Source: Porticoccaceae bacterium UBA1117 (GTDB lineage: Bacteria; Pseudomonadota; Gammaproteobacteria; Pseudomonadales; Porticoccaceae). Taken from it: 7,573 nucleotides of DNA. Each line of letters starts with the position of its first letter. Position 1 is the stretch's first letter. A program made the position numbers and the translations under genes. Under the pieces are notes generated by a model that saw nothing but the letters and a program-made list of their open reading frames with translations, had not been told where the DNA came from and did not search any database. Location of the stretch: NCBI GenBank assembly GCA_002313335.1, contig DCBC01000054.1:1242-8814 (forward strand), given 5' to 3'. This document shows positions 1 through 6,925 of the stretch, piece by piece.

Positions 1-4
1 AATT

Positions 5-619
5 ATGATTGAAGAGACAGAAGAAAAAGCGGCGCGCCACAAGAAAAAAATGCAAAATCAGAAGGCAAAAATTGATGCCAACATAGCTGCGGCAGACGAA
101 GAACGCGGCGTAATGATACTGCTCACAGGTGACGGTAAAGGCAAAAGTAGTTCTGCTTTTGGCATGGTACTTAGGGCACTCGGTTACGGTTATAAAGTGG
201 GGGTTGTACAGTTTATAAAAGGCGCCCAGCTGTCTGGTGAAGAACTCTATCTTAAGAATCATCTGCCAGATGTAGATTTCTATCAGATGGGCACTGGGTT
301 TACTTGGAACACCCAAGATCGAAGTGGGGATATTGCTGCTGCGGAAAAAACCTGGGCGGTAGTTGAGCCAATGTTAAGAGATGAAAGCTACCATCTAGTT
401 GTTATGGATGAAATCACTTACATGCTTAGCTATAAGTATCTTGACGAAGAAAAAATTCTAAGTGCGCTTGCAAATCGGCCAAAAAGTCAGAGTGTTGTGG
501 TAACAGGTCGAGGCGGCGGCAGTGCAATTCGTGAGCTAGCTGATACGGTATCTGAGATCAAGGATGTTAAGCACGCATACCGTGATGGCGTAAAAGCACG
601 CAAAGGCGTGGATTACTAG
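5..619 (+). CDS. cobO: Corrinoid adenosyltransferase (cob(I)alamin adenosyltransferase, CobA/CobO/BtuR family)
   Basis: Transfers the 5'-deoxyadenosyl group of ATP to the cobalt of reduced corrinoids in the cytoplasm, for both de novo synthesis and salvage. The 204-residue protein matches the usual family length (about 195-205) and reads colinearly with E. coli BtuR as I remember it. A basic, Lys-rich N-terminal helix (about 8-30) is followed by the family P-loop [10 protein letters not shown] (41-50), then VGVVQFIKG (65-73), GTGFTW (96-101), MDEITYM (134-140), TGRG (167-170) and the C-terminal end GVDY. Phe99 and Trp101 correspond to the aromatic pair that in Salmonella CobA displaces the lower ligand of the corrinoid. 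The first ATG is taken because the basic N-terminal helix belongs to the family; only 4 nt precede it, so its ribosome site and promoter are outside the window. The stop is 1 nt before cobQ. Family assignment is firm; the choice of cobO or btuR as symbol is convention. Confidence 0.96.
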   Translation: MIEETEEKAARHKKKMQNQKAKIDANIAAADEERGVMILLTGDGKGKSSSAFGMVLRALGYGYKVGVVQFIKGAQLSGEELYLKNHLPDVDFYQMGTGFTWNTQDRSGDIAAAEKTWAVVEPMLRDESYHLVVMDEITYMLSYKYLDEEKILSALANRPKSQSVVVTGRGGGSAIRELADTVSEIKDVKHAYRDGVKARKGVDY

Positions 620-620
620 A

Positions 621-2135
621 ATGTCTAGCTCGGCCCACACTCTTATGGTGCAAGGGACGACATCAGATGCCGGGAAAAGTATTTTAGTCGCTGGACTTGG
701 TCGAGTCCTTGCTAATAAGGGCGTCAGAGTTGCGCCCTTCAAGCCACAGAATATGGCGTTGAACAGTGCAGTTACCGAAGATGGTGGTGAGATTGGGCGC
801 GCCCAGGCGCTCCAAGCGCAGGCTTGCTACTTAAAGCCGCATACTCACATGAACCCTATTTTATTAAAGCCCTCCAGCGACACAGGTGCGCAGGTAATTG
901 TCCATGGAAAAGCTCTTTTCCATATGGATGCAGTCAAGTACCACGATTATAAAAAAGTTGCTATGGATGCAGTGATGGAATCTCACCAGTACTTGCAGAG
1001 TCAATATCAGGTGATAGTCGTTGAAGGTGCTGGAAGCCCCGCTGAGATTAATTTGCGTGCTAATGATATCGCTAATATGGGGTTTGCTGAGAAAGCAGAT
1101 TGTCCTGTGTTGTTAGTCGCGGATATAGATCGCGGTGGTGTGTTTGCACACTTGGTGGGTACCCTCGAGTTACTCTCGGAGTCTGAGAAAAATCGTGTAT
1201 GTGGGTTTGTAATTAATAAGTTTAGAGGTGACATTGCTTTACTCCAGCCAGGCCTAGATTGGCTAGAGGAGCGCACCGGAAAACCGGTTATTGGCGTGCT
1301 ACCTTACCTCCCTGGATTACATTTAGACGCTGAGGATGCTGTCGCCGCAGAACAAATTGTGGACCATACCCAGGCAATACTAAAAGTAGTAGTACCGGTT
1401 TTTTCAAGGATCAGTAATCATACCGATTTCGATGCATTGCGATTACACCCTCAAGTAGATTTACAGTATGTTGGGCCTGATGGGGACAAACCCCCTGCGG
1501 ATTTAATTATTTTGCCGGGCAGTAAGAATGTACGTAAAGATATGCAATGGCTTCGCGATCAAGGGTGGGATCATGCTATTGAAAAACATCTCCGCTACGG
1601 AGGTAAGGTAATTGGAATTTGTGGCGGCTTTCAGATGTTGGGGTCAGAGATACATGATATTGAGGGGATTGAGGATGTTGCAGGATCCTCTCTCGGATTA
1701 GGGTTTTTAAATGTAAGTACCCGTTTAGAAAGTCACAAGCAACTCAGCCTAGTGAAAGGCACTTTAAATATAAATAGTCAGAACAATGCGCAAGTGCAAG
1801 GCTACGAAATTCACTGTGGCGTTACTGAAGGGCCTGGATTAACAATACCTGCGGTCAACCTGTCTGATGGAAGTTCTGATGGCGCTATTTCTGATGACAA
1901 CCAGGTATTAGGAACCTATTTACATGGTGTTTTTGAGCATCCAGATGCTTGTACTTCGCTCTTAAAGTGGGCCGGATTAGCGTCCCCTCAGATAGTTGAT
2001 CAGGGACAAATCCGGGAAGTGCAGTTGGAGCGATTAGCCAAAGAGATCGAGAAAAATCTGGATTGCAGTCAATTATTTCCTGCATATCTAGATCAATCTT
2101 ACTCACCAGAGGCACTAAAAAATGGTAAAAATTAG
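621..2135 (+). CDS. cobQ: Cobyric acid synthase (glutamine-dependent, CobQ/CbiP)
   Basis: Amidates side chains b, d, e and g of adenosylcobyrinic acid a,c-diamide to give adenosylcobyric acid, using glutamine and ATP. At 504 residues it is full length for the family. The N-terminal dethiobiotin-synthetase-like ATPase domain shows [10 protein letters not shown] (11-20), [10 protein letters not shown] (40-49), [12 protein letters not shown] (57-68), [13 protein letters not shown] (134-146) and [10 protein letters not shown] (167-176). The C-terminal class I glutaminase-like domain shows ILPGSKN (297-303), [10 protein letters not shown] (332-341) with nucleophile Cys334, GYEIHCG (394-400) and [10 protein letters not shown] (431-440) with His435. 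All expected catalytic features are present, so it should be active. It begins 2 nt after the cobO stop with no strong Shine-Dalgarno, which suggests coupling to cobO. Its 3' end overlaps the next gene by 14 nt. Presence of this enzyme implies that cobyrinic acid diamide is made elsewhere in the genome or taken up. Confidence 0.97.
   Translation: MSSSAHTLMVQGTTSDAGKSILVAGLGRVLANKGVRVAPFKPQNMALNSAVTEDGGEIGRAQALQAQACYLKPHTHMNPILLKPSSDTGAQVIVHGKALFHMDAVKYHDYKKVAMDAVMESHQYLQSQYQVIVVEGAGSPAEINLRANDIANMGFAEKADCPVLLVADIDRGGVFAHLVGTLELLSESEKNRVCGFVINKFRGDIALLQPGLDWLEERTGKPVIGVLPYLPGLHLDAEDAVAAEQIVDHTQAILKVVVPVFSRISNHTDFDALRLHPQVDLQYVGPDGDKPPADLIILPGSKNVRKDMQWLRDQGWDHAIEKHLRYGGKVIGICGGFQMLGSEIHDIEGIEDVAGSSLGLGFLNVSTRLESHKQLSLVKGTLNINSQNNAQVQGYEIHCGVTEGPGLTIPAVNLSDGSSDGAISDDNQVLGTYLHGVFEHPDACTSLLKWAGLASPQIVDQGQIREVQLERLAKEIEKNLDCSQLFPAYLDQSYSPEALKNGKN
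2108..2112 (+). promoter_or_regulatory. Ribosome binding site of the btuM-like gene (decides its start)
   Basis: AGAGG lies 9 nt before the ATG at 2122, inside the end of cobQ. It supports the overlapping ATG as the real start. Confidence 0.6.
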
Positions 2136-2709
2136 AACGATTGAACAATGGCCGCAGCTGCTTATTGCGGTGCTTATATGTTTGATGATTGCCACCCGGA
2201 CTAATCATTTTGGGTCGTTTGTAAGCTTACCTAGTGCATCGCTTGCCGTATTTTTTTTAGCAGGATTTTACGTCCAGCGGCGGGGTGCTTTTTTGATATT
2301 AGCAGCCTTAGCCTGGCTATCTGATTACTGGATTCTGTCAGCAACACCCATTGGTGCAGAGTCATGTTTTACTGCGGCGTATGGCTTTATTTTTGTTGGC
2401 TATTATCTCGTTTGGCGATCGGGTCAATGGGCATCATCGAATGTTAAAATTGCTAATCCTGTCGATGTCCTTATTGTTATTTGCGTTTCCATTACCGCAA
2501 TCAGTGGCGCTTTTTTTATATCAAACGCTAGCTACTACTTGTTATCTGGAAGCTTTGAGGGCATGAGCTTGAGTGAGTATATTACTAGAGTAGCTCGTTA
2601 TTACCCATCTTACGTGGCGAATCCTATGGCATATTTAGGGTTGTCCGCAGTGCTTCATTGGATGAGTATCACGCTATTAGCGACTAATTATGAGCGCCTT
2701 TCGCGATGA
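2122..2709 (+). CDS. btuM: BtuM-like membrane protein, predicted solitary ECF-type cobalamin transporter
   Basis: A 195-residue hydrophobic protein with about six membrane segments (roughly 10-25, 34-51, 55-74, 84-99, 113-141, 165-188) and no cleavable signal peptide. Length, topology and several motifs match what I remember of BtuM, an S-component-like cobalamin transporter of Gram-negative bacteria that occurs without the ECF energizing module: a His in NHFGS (28-32), [16 protein letters not shown] (36-51), and a conserved-position Cys (Cys82) in the loop before [11 protein letters not shown] (85-95). In Thiobacillus denitrificans BtuM, a cysteine near this position (Cys80) binds the cobalt and removes cyanide from cyanocobalamin; Cys82 is the inferred counterpart. 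The start is supported by AGAGG at 2108-2112. It overlaps cobQ by 14 nt and shares an ATGA with the next gene, so translation is probably coupled. The assignment rests on remembered motifs plus context; the fallback is an uncharacterised membrane protein of the cobalamin cluster. Confidence 0.68.
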   Translation: MVKIRTIEQWPQLLIAVLICLMIATRTNHFGSFVSLPSASLAVFFLAGFYVQRRGAFLILAALAWLSDYWILSATPIGAESCFTAAYGFIFVGYYLVWRSGQWASSNVKIANPVDVLIVICVSITAISGAFFISNASYYLLSGSFEGMSLSEYITRVARYYPSYVANPMAYLGLSAVLHWMSITLLATNYERLSR

Positions 2710-3524
2710 ATGATGACATGGTCACTACGATTAAGTTACCTGAGCGTATCGTTTGTATGACCGAGGAGACCACTGAGTGGTTATACCTTTTGGAGGAGGA
2801 CTGGCGCATCGTAGGCATCTCTGGCTTTACGGTTAGGCCTCCCGAGGCTCGCAAGGATAAACCAAAGGTATCAGCCTTTACGTCGGCTAAAATTAACAAA
2901 ATTAGGGATCTTAATCCTGATTTAGTTATTGGTTTTTCAGATATGCAAGCCGATATTGCTGCGGATTTGGTTCGAGCTGGGATTCCGGTACACATATGCA
3001 ATCAACGGTCAGTGGCAGAGATTTTTTCGACCCTTTTAATGCTGGGTTGCCTAGTCGGAGCTGAAGACAAGGCGCGGCGGCTCTTGGATAGTTACCAGAT
3101 AAACCTAATGGCAATAAAGGATGCCGCAAAAAGATTACCATCAAGACCTACTATTTACTTTGAGGAATGGAATGACCCCCTCATAAGTGGTATTCGGTGG
3201 GTATCAGAATTAATTGAGATTGCCGGAGGCAATGATTGCTTTGCTGAGCTAGCTCAACACGCAGATGCTAAAAGTCGCATAATTAGTGATCCAAACAAAG
3301 TCATCGAACGATCACCAGATATTATTATTGGATCATGGTGCGGCAGAAAGTTCTCGCCTACCCAAGTAGCTGAACGGGATGGTTGGGGTAATATTCCAGC
3401 GGTTAGAAACCGACAAATGTATGAGATTAAATCTTCAGATCTACTACAGCCAGGCCCTGCAGCGTTGACAGACGGCATAGCACACATTGTGAGTATTATT
3501 AATCAATGGAGCGCGACGCAGTGA
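2706..3524 (+). CDS. btuF: BtuF-like corrinoid-binding protein without signal peptide
   Basis: A 272-residue protein of the class III periplasmic binding protein fold (BtuF/FecB/TroA type). The first lobe starts at LPERIVCMTEETTEWLY (11-27), followed by VGISGFTVRPPEAR (36-49), KVSAFTSAKINKI (54-66) and the typical PDLVIGFSD (71-79). A long linking helix spans about 115-145, and the second lobe carries YFEEWNDPLISG (151-162), IEIAGGND (170-177), SPDIIIGSWCG (203-213) and LLQPGPAALTDG (246-257). The N-terminus goes straight into the first beta strand; there is no hydrophobic leader or lipobox. An in-frame TGA at 2691-2693 allows no upstream extension, so the leader is absent rather than mis-started; Met5 (2718) is the only nearby alternative start. 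Five cysteines (17, 98, 115, 178, 212) fit a cytoplasmic location. Its place before a permease and ATPase argues for a transport role, yet without export it could not feed the permease from the periplasm. Corrinoid as ligand is inferred from context and from similarity to signal-less 'cobalamin-binding proteins'. Confidence 0.8.
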   Translation: MNDDMVTTIKLPERIVCMTEETTEWLYLLEEDWRIVGISGFTVRPPEARKDKPKVSAFTSAKINKIRDLNPDLVIGFSDMQADIAADLVRAGIPVHICNQRSVAEIFSTLLMLGCLVGAEDKARRLLDSYQINLMAIKDAAKRLPSRPTIYFEEWNDPLISGIRWVSELIEIAGGNDCFAELAQHADAKSRIISDPNKVIERSPDIIIGSWCGRKFSPTQVAERDGWGNIPAVRNRQMYEIKSSDLLQPGPAALTDGIAHIVSIINQWSATQ

Positions 3525-4543
3525 GGTTGCTGCGGCCAAAAGTATGCTTATTGCTACTGATGGCTCTACTGCCGGTGACAATTGTACTGGGGCTAATGAC
3601 TGGCCCGCTATTTATTTCATGGGCAGATATGTGGCTAATCCTAACTGGTAGTGGGATAGCAAACGCACAAGATACGCTTGTAGTAGAAATCATTCGCTTG
3701 CCTCGCATCATCCTTGCGTTACTTGTTGGCGGCATCCTTGCCACTTGCGGGGCACTCTTGCAGGGATTATTTCGTAATCCTCTTGCAGATCCTGCTCTAA
3801 TTGGCGTTTCTGCTGGTGCATCAGTCGGTGCTAGCCTGGTTATAGTATTTGGTTCACTGTGGTTCACAAATGGAGTATTACTGGGATTATCTGCGATCTC
3901 TCTGGGCGCCTTTTTAGGCGCTCTTATCACTTCAGTAATTATATTTCGTCTAGCAACAGGCCCTCGGGGAACCTCGGTAGCAACGATGTTACTCGCGGGT
4001 ATAGCCATTAGTGCGCTCGCTGGCGCAGCTACAAACACACTGGGCTACCTAGCTGATAATGATATGTTACGACGGATGAGTCTCTGGCAGATGGGGAATT
4101 TAGATGGTGCAAATTGGGATCGAGTCGGTATTTGTGGTTGTGCTGCTATTCTGCTCGCTGTGCTGGCTCCTCGAGAAAGTGGTGCTCTAAACGCTATGTT
4201 ACTCGGTGAGTCGGAAGCTCGCCATTTGGGGGTCAACGTCGAGTGGCTAAAGCGTCGATTAATTATTTATTCGGCAATAGGTGTGGCGATTTCCGTTGCG
4301 GTGGCGGGTGTTATCGCGTTTGTTGGTCTAATGATTCCACATTTAATTCGCTTACTTGTTGGACCAGATCATCGGCACCTAATCCCTTTGTCGGCCATAG
4401 CTGGAGCTATTTTACTCATTGCCGCTGATACGCTCGCAAGGATTGTTATAGCCCCCGCCGAGCTTCCTGTTGGGGTTGTGACAGCGATTTTAGGTGCGCC
4501 GTTTTTCCTCTGGCTACTCGTTCTTCAGCGGGGACGATCATAA
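3506..4543 (+). CDS. btuC: FecCD-family ABC transporter permease (predicted corrinoid; HmuU-like)
   Basis: An inner-membrane permease of the BtuC/FhuB/HmuU family, 345 residues, the usual length, with about ten hydrophobic segments beginning at 13-32. Family hallmarks are RLPRIILALLVGG (64-76), LLQGLFRNPLADPALIGVSAG (84-104), LGESEARHLGV (233-243, the cytoplasmic coupling region contacting the ATPase), AFVGLMIPHLIRLLVGPDHR (271-290) and AELPVGVVTAILGAPFF (318-334). It should form a dimer with two copies of the ATPase encoded next. Sequence alone does not separate cobalamin, heme and siderophore permeases; the GPDHRHLIPLS stretch and the C-terminal AELPVGVVTAILGAPFF recall heme permease HmuU. 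Cobalamin is favoured by the neighbours only. The ATG at 3506 overlaps the upstream gene by 19 nt and has no good ribosome site; GTG at 3521 is a serious alternative that would give 340 residues. The stop is fused to the next start as TAATG. Confidence 0.88.
   Translation: MERDAVRLLRPKVCLLLLMALLPVTIVLGLMTGPLFISWADMWLILTGSGIANAQDTLVVEIIRLPRIILALLVGGILATCGALLQGLFRNPLADPALIGVSAGASVGASLVIVFGSLWFTNGVLLGLSAISLGAFLGALITSVIIFRLATGPRGTSVATMLLAGIAISALAGAATNTLGYLADNDMLRRMSLWQMGNLDGANWDRVGICGCAAILLAVLAPRESGALNAMLLGESEARHLGVNVEWLKRRLIIYSAIGVAISVAVAGVIAFVGLMIPHLIRLLVGPDHRHLIPLSAIAGAILLIAADTLARIVIAPAELPVGVVTAILGAPFFLWLLVLQRGRS
3508..3511 (+). promoter_or_regulatory. Candidate ribosome binding site favouring a GTG start at 3521 for the permease
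   Basis: GGAG sits 9 nt before an in-frame GTG at 3521, and that GTG overlaps the upstream TGA (3522-3524) as GTGA, the same coupling geometry as other junctions here. The ATG at 3506 lacks a comparable site: the nearest purine-rich bases (GTGAG, 3489-3493) are 12 nt away. Confidence 0.45.
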
Positions 4544-5322
4544 TGCTAAAGACTCGCTCAATAGGTTTAAATGTTGCAGGTGTGCCGCTGTTAAATAATA
4601 TTAGTATTAGTTGCCCCAAAGGTAGCGTGACCGCCTTAATGGGGCCCAATGGTGCAGGGAAAACGAGTTTACTGAGGGTTATCTCTGGAGAATATAAGGC
4701 TTCTCAGGGTACGGTAGACATTAATGGCCGAGCTGCCAATGACTGGGCACGCCCTGACATCGCAAAGTTTATGGCTGTTTTACCACAAAGCTCGACGCTT
4801 GATTTTGCATTTACAGCCGAAGAGGTAGTTGCTCTAAGTAGGACACCTCATAACACTGGTTTGTCACGCGATCTAGAAATAATAGCCTCTGCTTTGAGTA
4901 TGGTCGATGCGAGTTATCTTGCGGATCGTTCTTTCGTGAAACTTTCCGGAGGAGAAAAGCAAAGGGTGCATTTGGCTCGAGTATTGGCTCAAATTTGGGA
5001 ACACTGCGAGAATCAGTCCTCTGATGGCGGTATATTGTTACTCGATGAACCTTCGGCTTCCTTCGACTTGGCGCATCAGATTATGTTGATCGAAATCGTG
5101 CAGAAGATCTCAGCAGCTGGCGTAACAGTAATAATGGTCATGCATGATTTAAATTTGGCGGCCAAGTGTGCAGATCAATTGGTATTTATGAATTCTGGGG
5201 AATGCACTGCGATGGGTACCGTTCCAGAATTATTAACCTCTGAGATGATCAGAAAAGTTTACTCGGTCAATGCTGAAGTTGGTTTACATCCTGTAGATGG
5301 GACCCCCTTGATTATCATTTAA
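4543..5322 (+). CDS. btuD: ABC transporter ATP-binding protein (predicted corrinoid importer; HmuV-like)
   Basis: Cytoplasmic ATPase that powers the FecCD-type permease encoded just upstream. All ABC motifs are intact in 259 residues: Walker A GPNGAGKT (34-41), Q-loop VLPQSS (79-84) with Gln82, signature LSGGEKQR (134-141), Walker B ILLLDEP (164-170) with Glu169, D-loop SASFDLAHQ (171-179), and switch His201 in VMHDLNLAA (199-207). Several stretches recall heme-transport ATPase HmuV more than E. coli BtuD: the VLPQSS plus FAFTAEEVVALSRTPH run (88-103), and the RVLAQIWE segment (146-153) followed by a polar loop before Walker B. Substrate is therefore unproven; corrinoid is inferred from the surrounding cob genes. 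The start ATG overlaps the permease stop by 1 nt (TAATG) and has GGGGA at 4530-4534, 8 nt upstream. A 30-nt gap follows. Confidence 0.88.
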   Translation: MLKTRSIGLNVAGVPLLNNISISCPKGSVTALMGPNGAGKTSLLRVISGEYKASQGTVDINGRAANDWARPDIAKFMAVLPQSSTLDFAFTAEEVVALSRTPHNTGLSRDLEIIASALSMVDASYLADRSFVKLSGGEKQRVHLARVLAQIWEHCENQSSDGGILLLDEPSASFDLAHQIMLIEIVQKISAAGVTVIMVMHDLNLAAKCADQLVFMNSGECTAMGTVPELLTSEMIRKVYSVNAEVGLHPVDGTPLIII

Positions 5323-5335
5323 ACCGATTTATAAA
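5308..5335 (+). promoter_or_regulatory. Weak sigma70-like promoter candidate before cobU
   Basis: TTGATT (5308-5313) and TATAAA (5330-5335) are separated by 16 nt, matching the -35 and -10 consensus at 4/6 and 5/6 positions. They straddle the end of the ATPase gene and the only real gap in the cluster. A transcript from here would have a leader of only about ten nucleotides. In AT-rich DNA such a match can arise by chance. Confidence 0.2.
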
Positions 5336-5352
5336 AGAATAGGTAAAACTTC

Positions 5353-5886
5353 ATGGCTAATCGATTGCAACTAGTTCTCGGAGGGGCTCGGTCAGGTAAA
5401 AGTCGAATCGCTGAACAGCGAGTAAAAGTCTTAGGTATCGATCAAATATACCTGGCAACGGCTACTGCTGGGGATGGGGAAATGAGTCAGCGCATTGCTA
5501 AGCACCAGACAGATCGTGATAGTACATGGCAGTTAATTGAGGAGCCGATTGAGCTTGCGTCTATCCTCAAGTTAAACTCTTCCAATGATAACTGCATCCT
5601 AGTTGATTGCTTAACCTTGTGGCTAAGCAATTGCTTGCACCATGAGTGCTGGCCAGAGCAAAAAAAGGCTTTACTCGGGTGTTTAAATGAGTTGCCAGGT
5701 GCAGTTGTGTTTGTCAGTAATGAAGTGGGTCAAGGTATTGTACCTATGGGCGAGTTGACTAGACGATTTGTTGATGAAGCCGGTTTTTTGCACCAGAGTC
5801 TGGCGGTAATTTGTGACCGAGTAACAATGGTGGTTGCCGGATTACCGCAGGAATTAAAGACCTTTGATCTAGAGTCAGCGCTATGA
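5353..5886 (+). CDS. cobU: Adenosylcobinamide kinase / adenosylcobinamide-phosphate guanylyltransferase (CobU/CobP)
   Basis: Bifunctional cytoplasmic enzyme: phosphorylates adenosylcobinamide, then transfers GMP to give adenosylcobinamide-GDP, the activated half for lower-ligand attachment. The 177 residues match the family length (about 180). Visible features are the P-loop LVLGGARSGKSRIAEQ (7-22), YLATATAGDGEMSQRIAKHQ (33-52) and the Walker-B-like strand CILVDCLTLWLSN (80-92). His51 in KHQTDRDSTWQLIEEP is the counterpart of the guanylylated His46 of Salmonella CobU. Near the C-terminus, FVSNEVGQGIVPMGELTRRF (120-139) is a strong family signature. AGGT at 5341-5344, 8 nt before the ATG, is a reasonable ribosome site. 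The last codon and stop overlap cobT through ATGA. Confidence 0.97.
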   Translation: MANRLQLVLGGARSGKSRIAEQRVKVLGIDQIYLATATAGDGEMSQRIAKHQTDRDSTWQLIEEPIELASILKLNSSNDNCILVDCLTLWLSNCLHHECWPEQKKALLGCLNELPGAVVFVSNEVGQGIVPMGELTRRFVDEAGFLHQSLAVICDRVTMVVAGLPQELKTFDLESAL

Positions 5887-6917
5887 GTGATTGGTTAACA
5901 AAGCCAGCGGCAACAATCTGCCATCCAAGTCGGAATCGAGCAATAGAGCGCCAACAAAGCTTAACAAAGCCACCGGGTTCTCTAGGGCGACTTGAGCTTT
6001 TAGCCGTAGATTTTGCAGGATTTCAAAAAACGTCTTTACCCACGCTAAATAATGTTGCCATAAGAGTGTTTGCTGGAGACCATGGTGTTTTTGATGAGGG
6101 TGTTTCAGCGTTTCCTCAGTCTGTCACCGGTCAGATGATTTATAATTTTGTATCTGGAGGCGCAGCGATCACGGTATTGGCACGCCAACACAGCGCTGAT
6201 TTTTCGGTGATTAACTTGGGCACAATGGAGCCCTTAGAGGATTTTCCTCGGTTGACAAATATCCAGATTGCTCCCGGTACTGCCAACTTCTGCAAAGCAC
6301 CTGCCATGACCATTGAGCAGCTTGATATAGCGCTCGGCGCTGGACGAGATAGCGTTAGTGATTTGGCTATAGATTTATTTGTCGGCGGTGAAATGGGTAT
6401 TGGCAATACGACATCTGCGGCTGCTATTTTTTGTGCATTACTCAATGTTGATGTTCAAGCGATGGTTGGGCGTGGCACTGGTGTTGATGATGATGGTTTA
6501 AAACGTAAGCAACAGGCAGTAAAGCGCGGATTAGAACTGCATAAGCATGTGGCTAGTCCAAAGGATGTGCTGCAATGTTTTGGTGGGTTTGAAATTGCTG
6601 CTCTAGTGGGTGCTTATATTGGTAATGCTCAAAAGGGTATTCCCAGCTTAGTGGATGGTTATATAACGACAGCAGCAGCGTTAGCTGCTTGTCGTATTAA
6701 CCCATCTATTTCAGACTGGTTATTATTTTCTCATTGCTCTGCTGAGGCTGCTCATAAACTCGTGATGCAAGACATGAAGGTAGAACCGCTGATAGATTTA
6801 GAGATGCGCTTGGGAGAGGCTAGCGGGGCCGGTTTGGTTATTCCACTTATTAAATCAGCACTGTTGTTGCACTCCGAGATGGCAACGTTTGACGAAGCGG
6901 GGGTCAGCGAGAGCTGA
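5883..6917 (+). CDS. cobT: Nicotinate-nucleotide--dimethylbenzimidazole phosphoribosyltransferase (CobT)
   Basis: Makes alpha-ribazole 5'-phosphate from nicotinate mononucleotide and 5,6-dimethylbenzimidazole (or a related base), supplying the lower-ligand nucleotide of the cobamide. The 344 residues are typical (about 340-360). Signatures: LTKPPGSLGRLE (27-38), VFAGDHGVFDEGVSAFPQSVT (62-82), NFVSGGAAITVLA (88-100), GEMGIGNTTSAAA (169-181) with Glu170, MVGRGTGVDD (194-203), GGFEIAALVGAYIG (234-247), DGYITTAAALAA (258-269), SHCSAEAAH (283-291) and RLGEASGAGL (309-318), where Glu312 corresponds to the catalytic Glu317 of Salmonella CobT. The start is fixed by the ATGA overlap with cobU, with a weak AGAG at 5871-5874. 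Which base is used cannot be read from this gene; no bluB or other lower-ligand gene is in the window. Confidence 0.97.
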   Translation: MSDWLTKPAATICHPSRNRAIERQQSLTKPPGSLGRLELLAVDFAGFQKTSLPTLNNVAIRVFAGDHGVFDEGVSAFPQSVTGQMIYNFVSGGAAITVLARQHSADFSVINLGTMEPLEDFPRLTNIQIAPGTANFCKAPAMTIEQLDIALGAGRDSVSDLAIDLFVGGEMGIGNTTSAAAIFCALLNVDVQAMVGRGTGVDDDGLKRKQQAVKRGLELHKHVASPKDVLQCFGGFEIAALVGAYIGNAQKGIPSLVDGYITTAAALAACRINPSISDWLLFSHCSAEAAHKLVMQDMKVEPLIDLEMRLGEASGAGLVIPLIKSALLLHSEMATFDEAGVSES

Positions 6918-6925
6918 ATAGGACG

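Noticed and set aside
1..4. Search for a cobalamin riboswitch or promoter at the left edge
   Set aside because: Only four bases precede the first start codon, so nothing can be judged; no B12-box-like leader is visible in the window, whose only real non-coding gap is 30 nt.
1275..1288. Small perfect inverted repeat ACCGG-AAAA-CCGGT inside cobQ
   Set aside because: A five-base stem within conserved coding sequence (Thr-Gly-Lys-Pro-Val); too short to mean anything by itself.
1885..2208. 107-codon minus-strand open frame across the cobQ/btuM junction
   Set aside because: No recognisable motif, and it runs opposite two supported genes with a functional junction between them.
3904..3923. Hairpin-forming inverted repeat GCGCCT-TTTT-AGGCGC inside the permease gene
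   Set aside because: It encodes the repeated Leu-Gly-Ala of a membrane segment, lies in mid-gene and has no following T-run, so it is not a terminator.
3499..4038. 179-codon open frame on the minus strand opposite the permease gene
   Set aside because: It lies entirely opposite strongly supported coding sequence. Its translation is rich in Ala, Pro, Arg, Ser and Thr without domain motifs, as expected of an antisense shadow.
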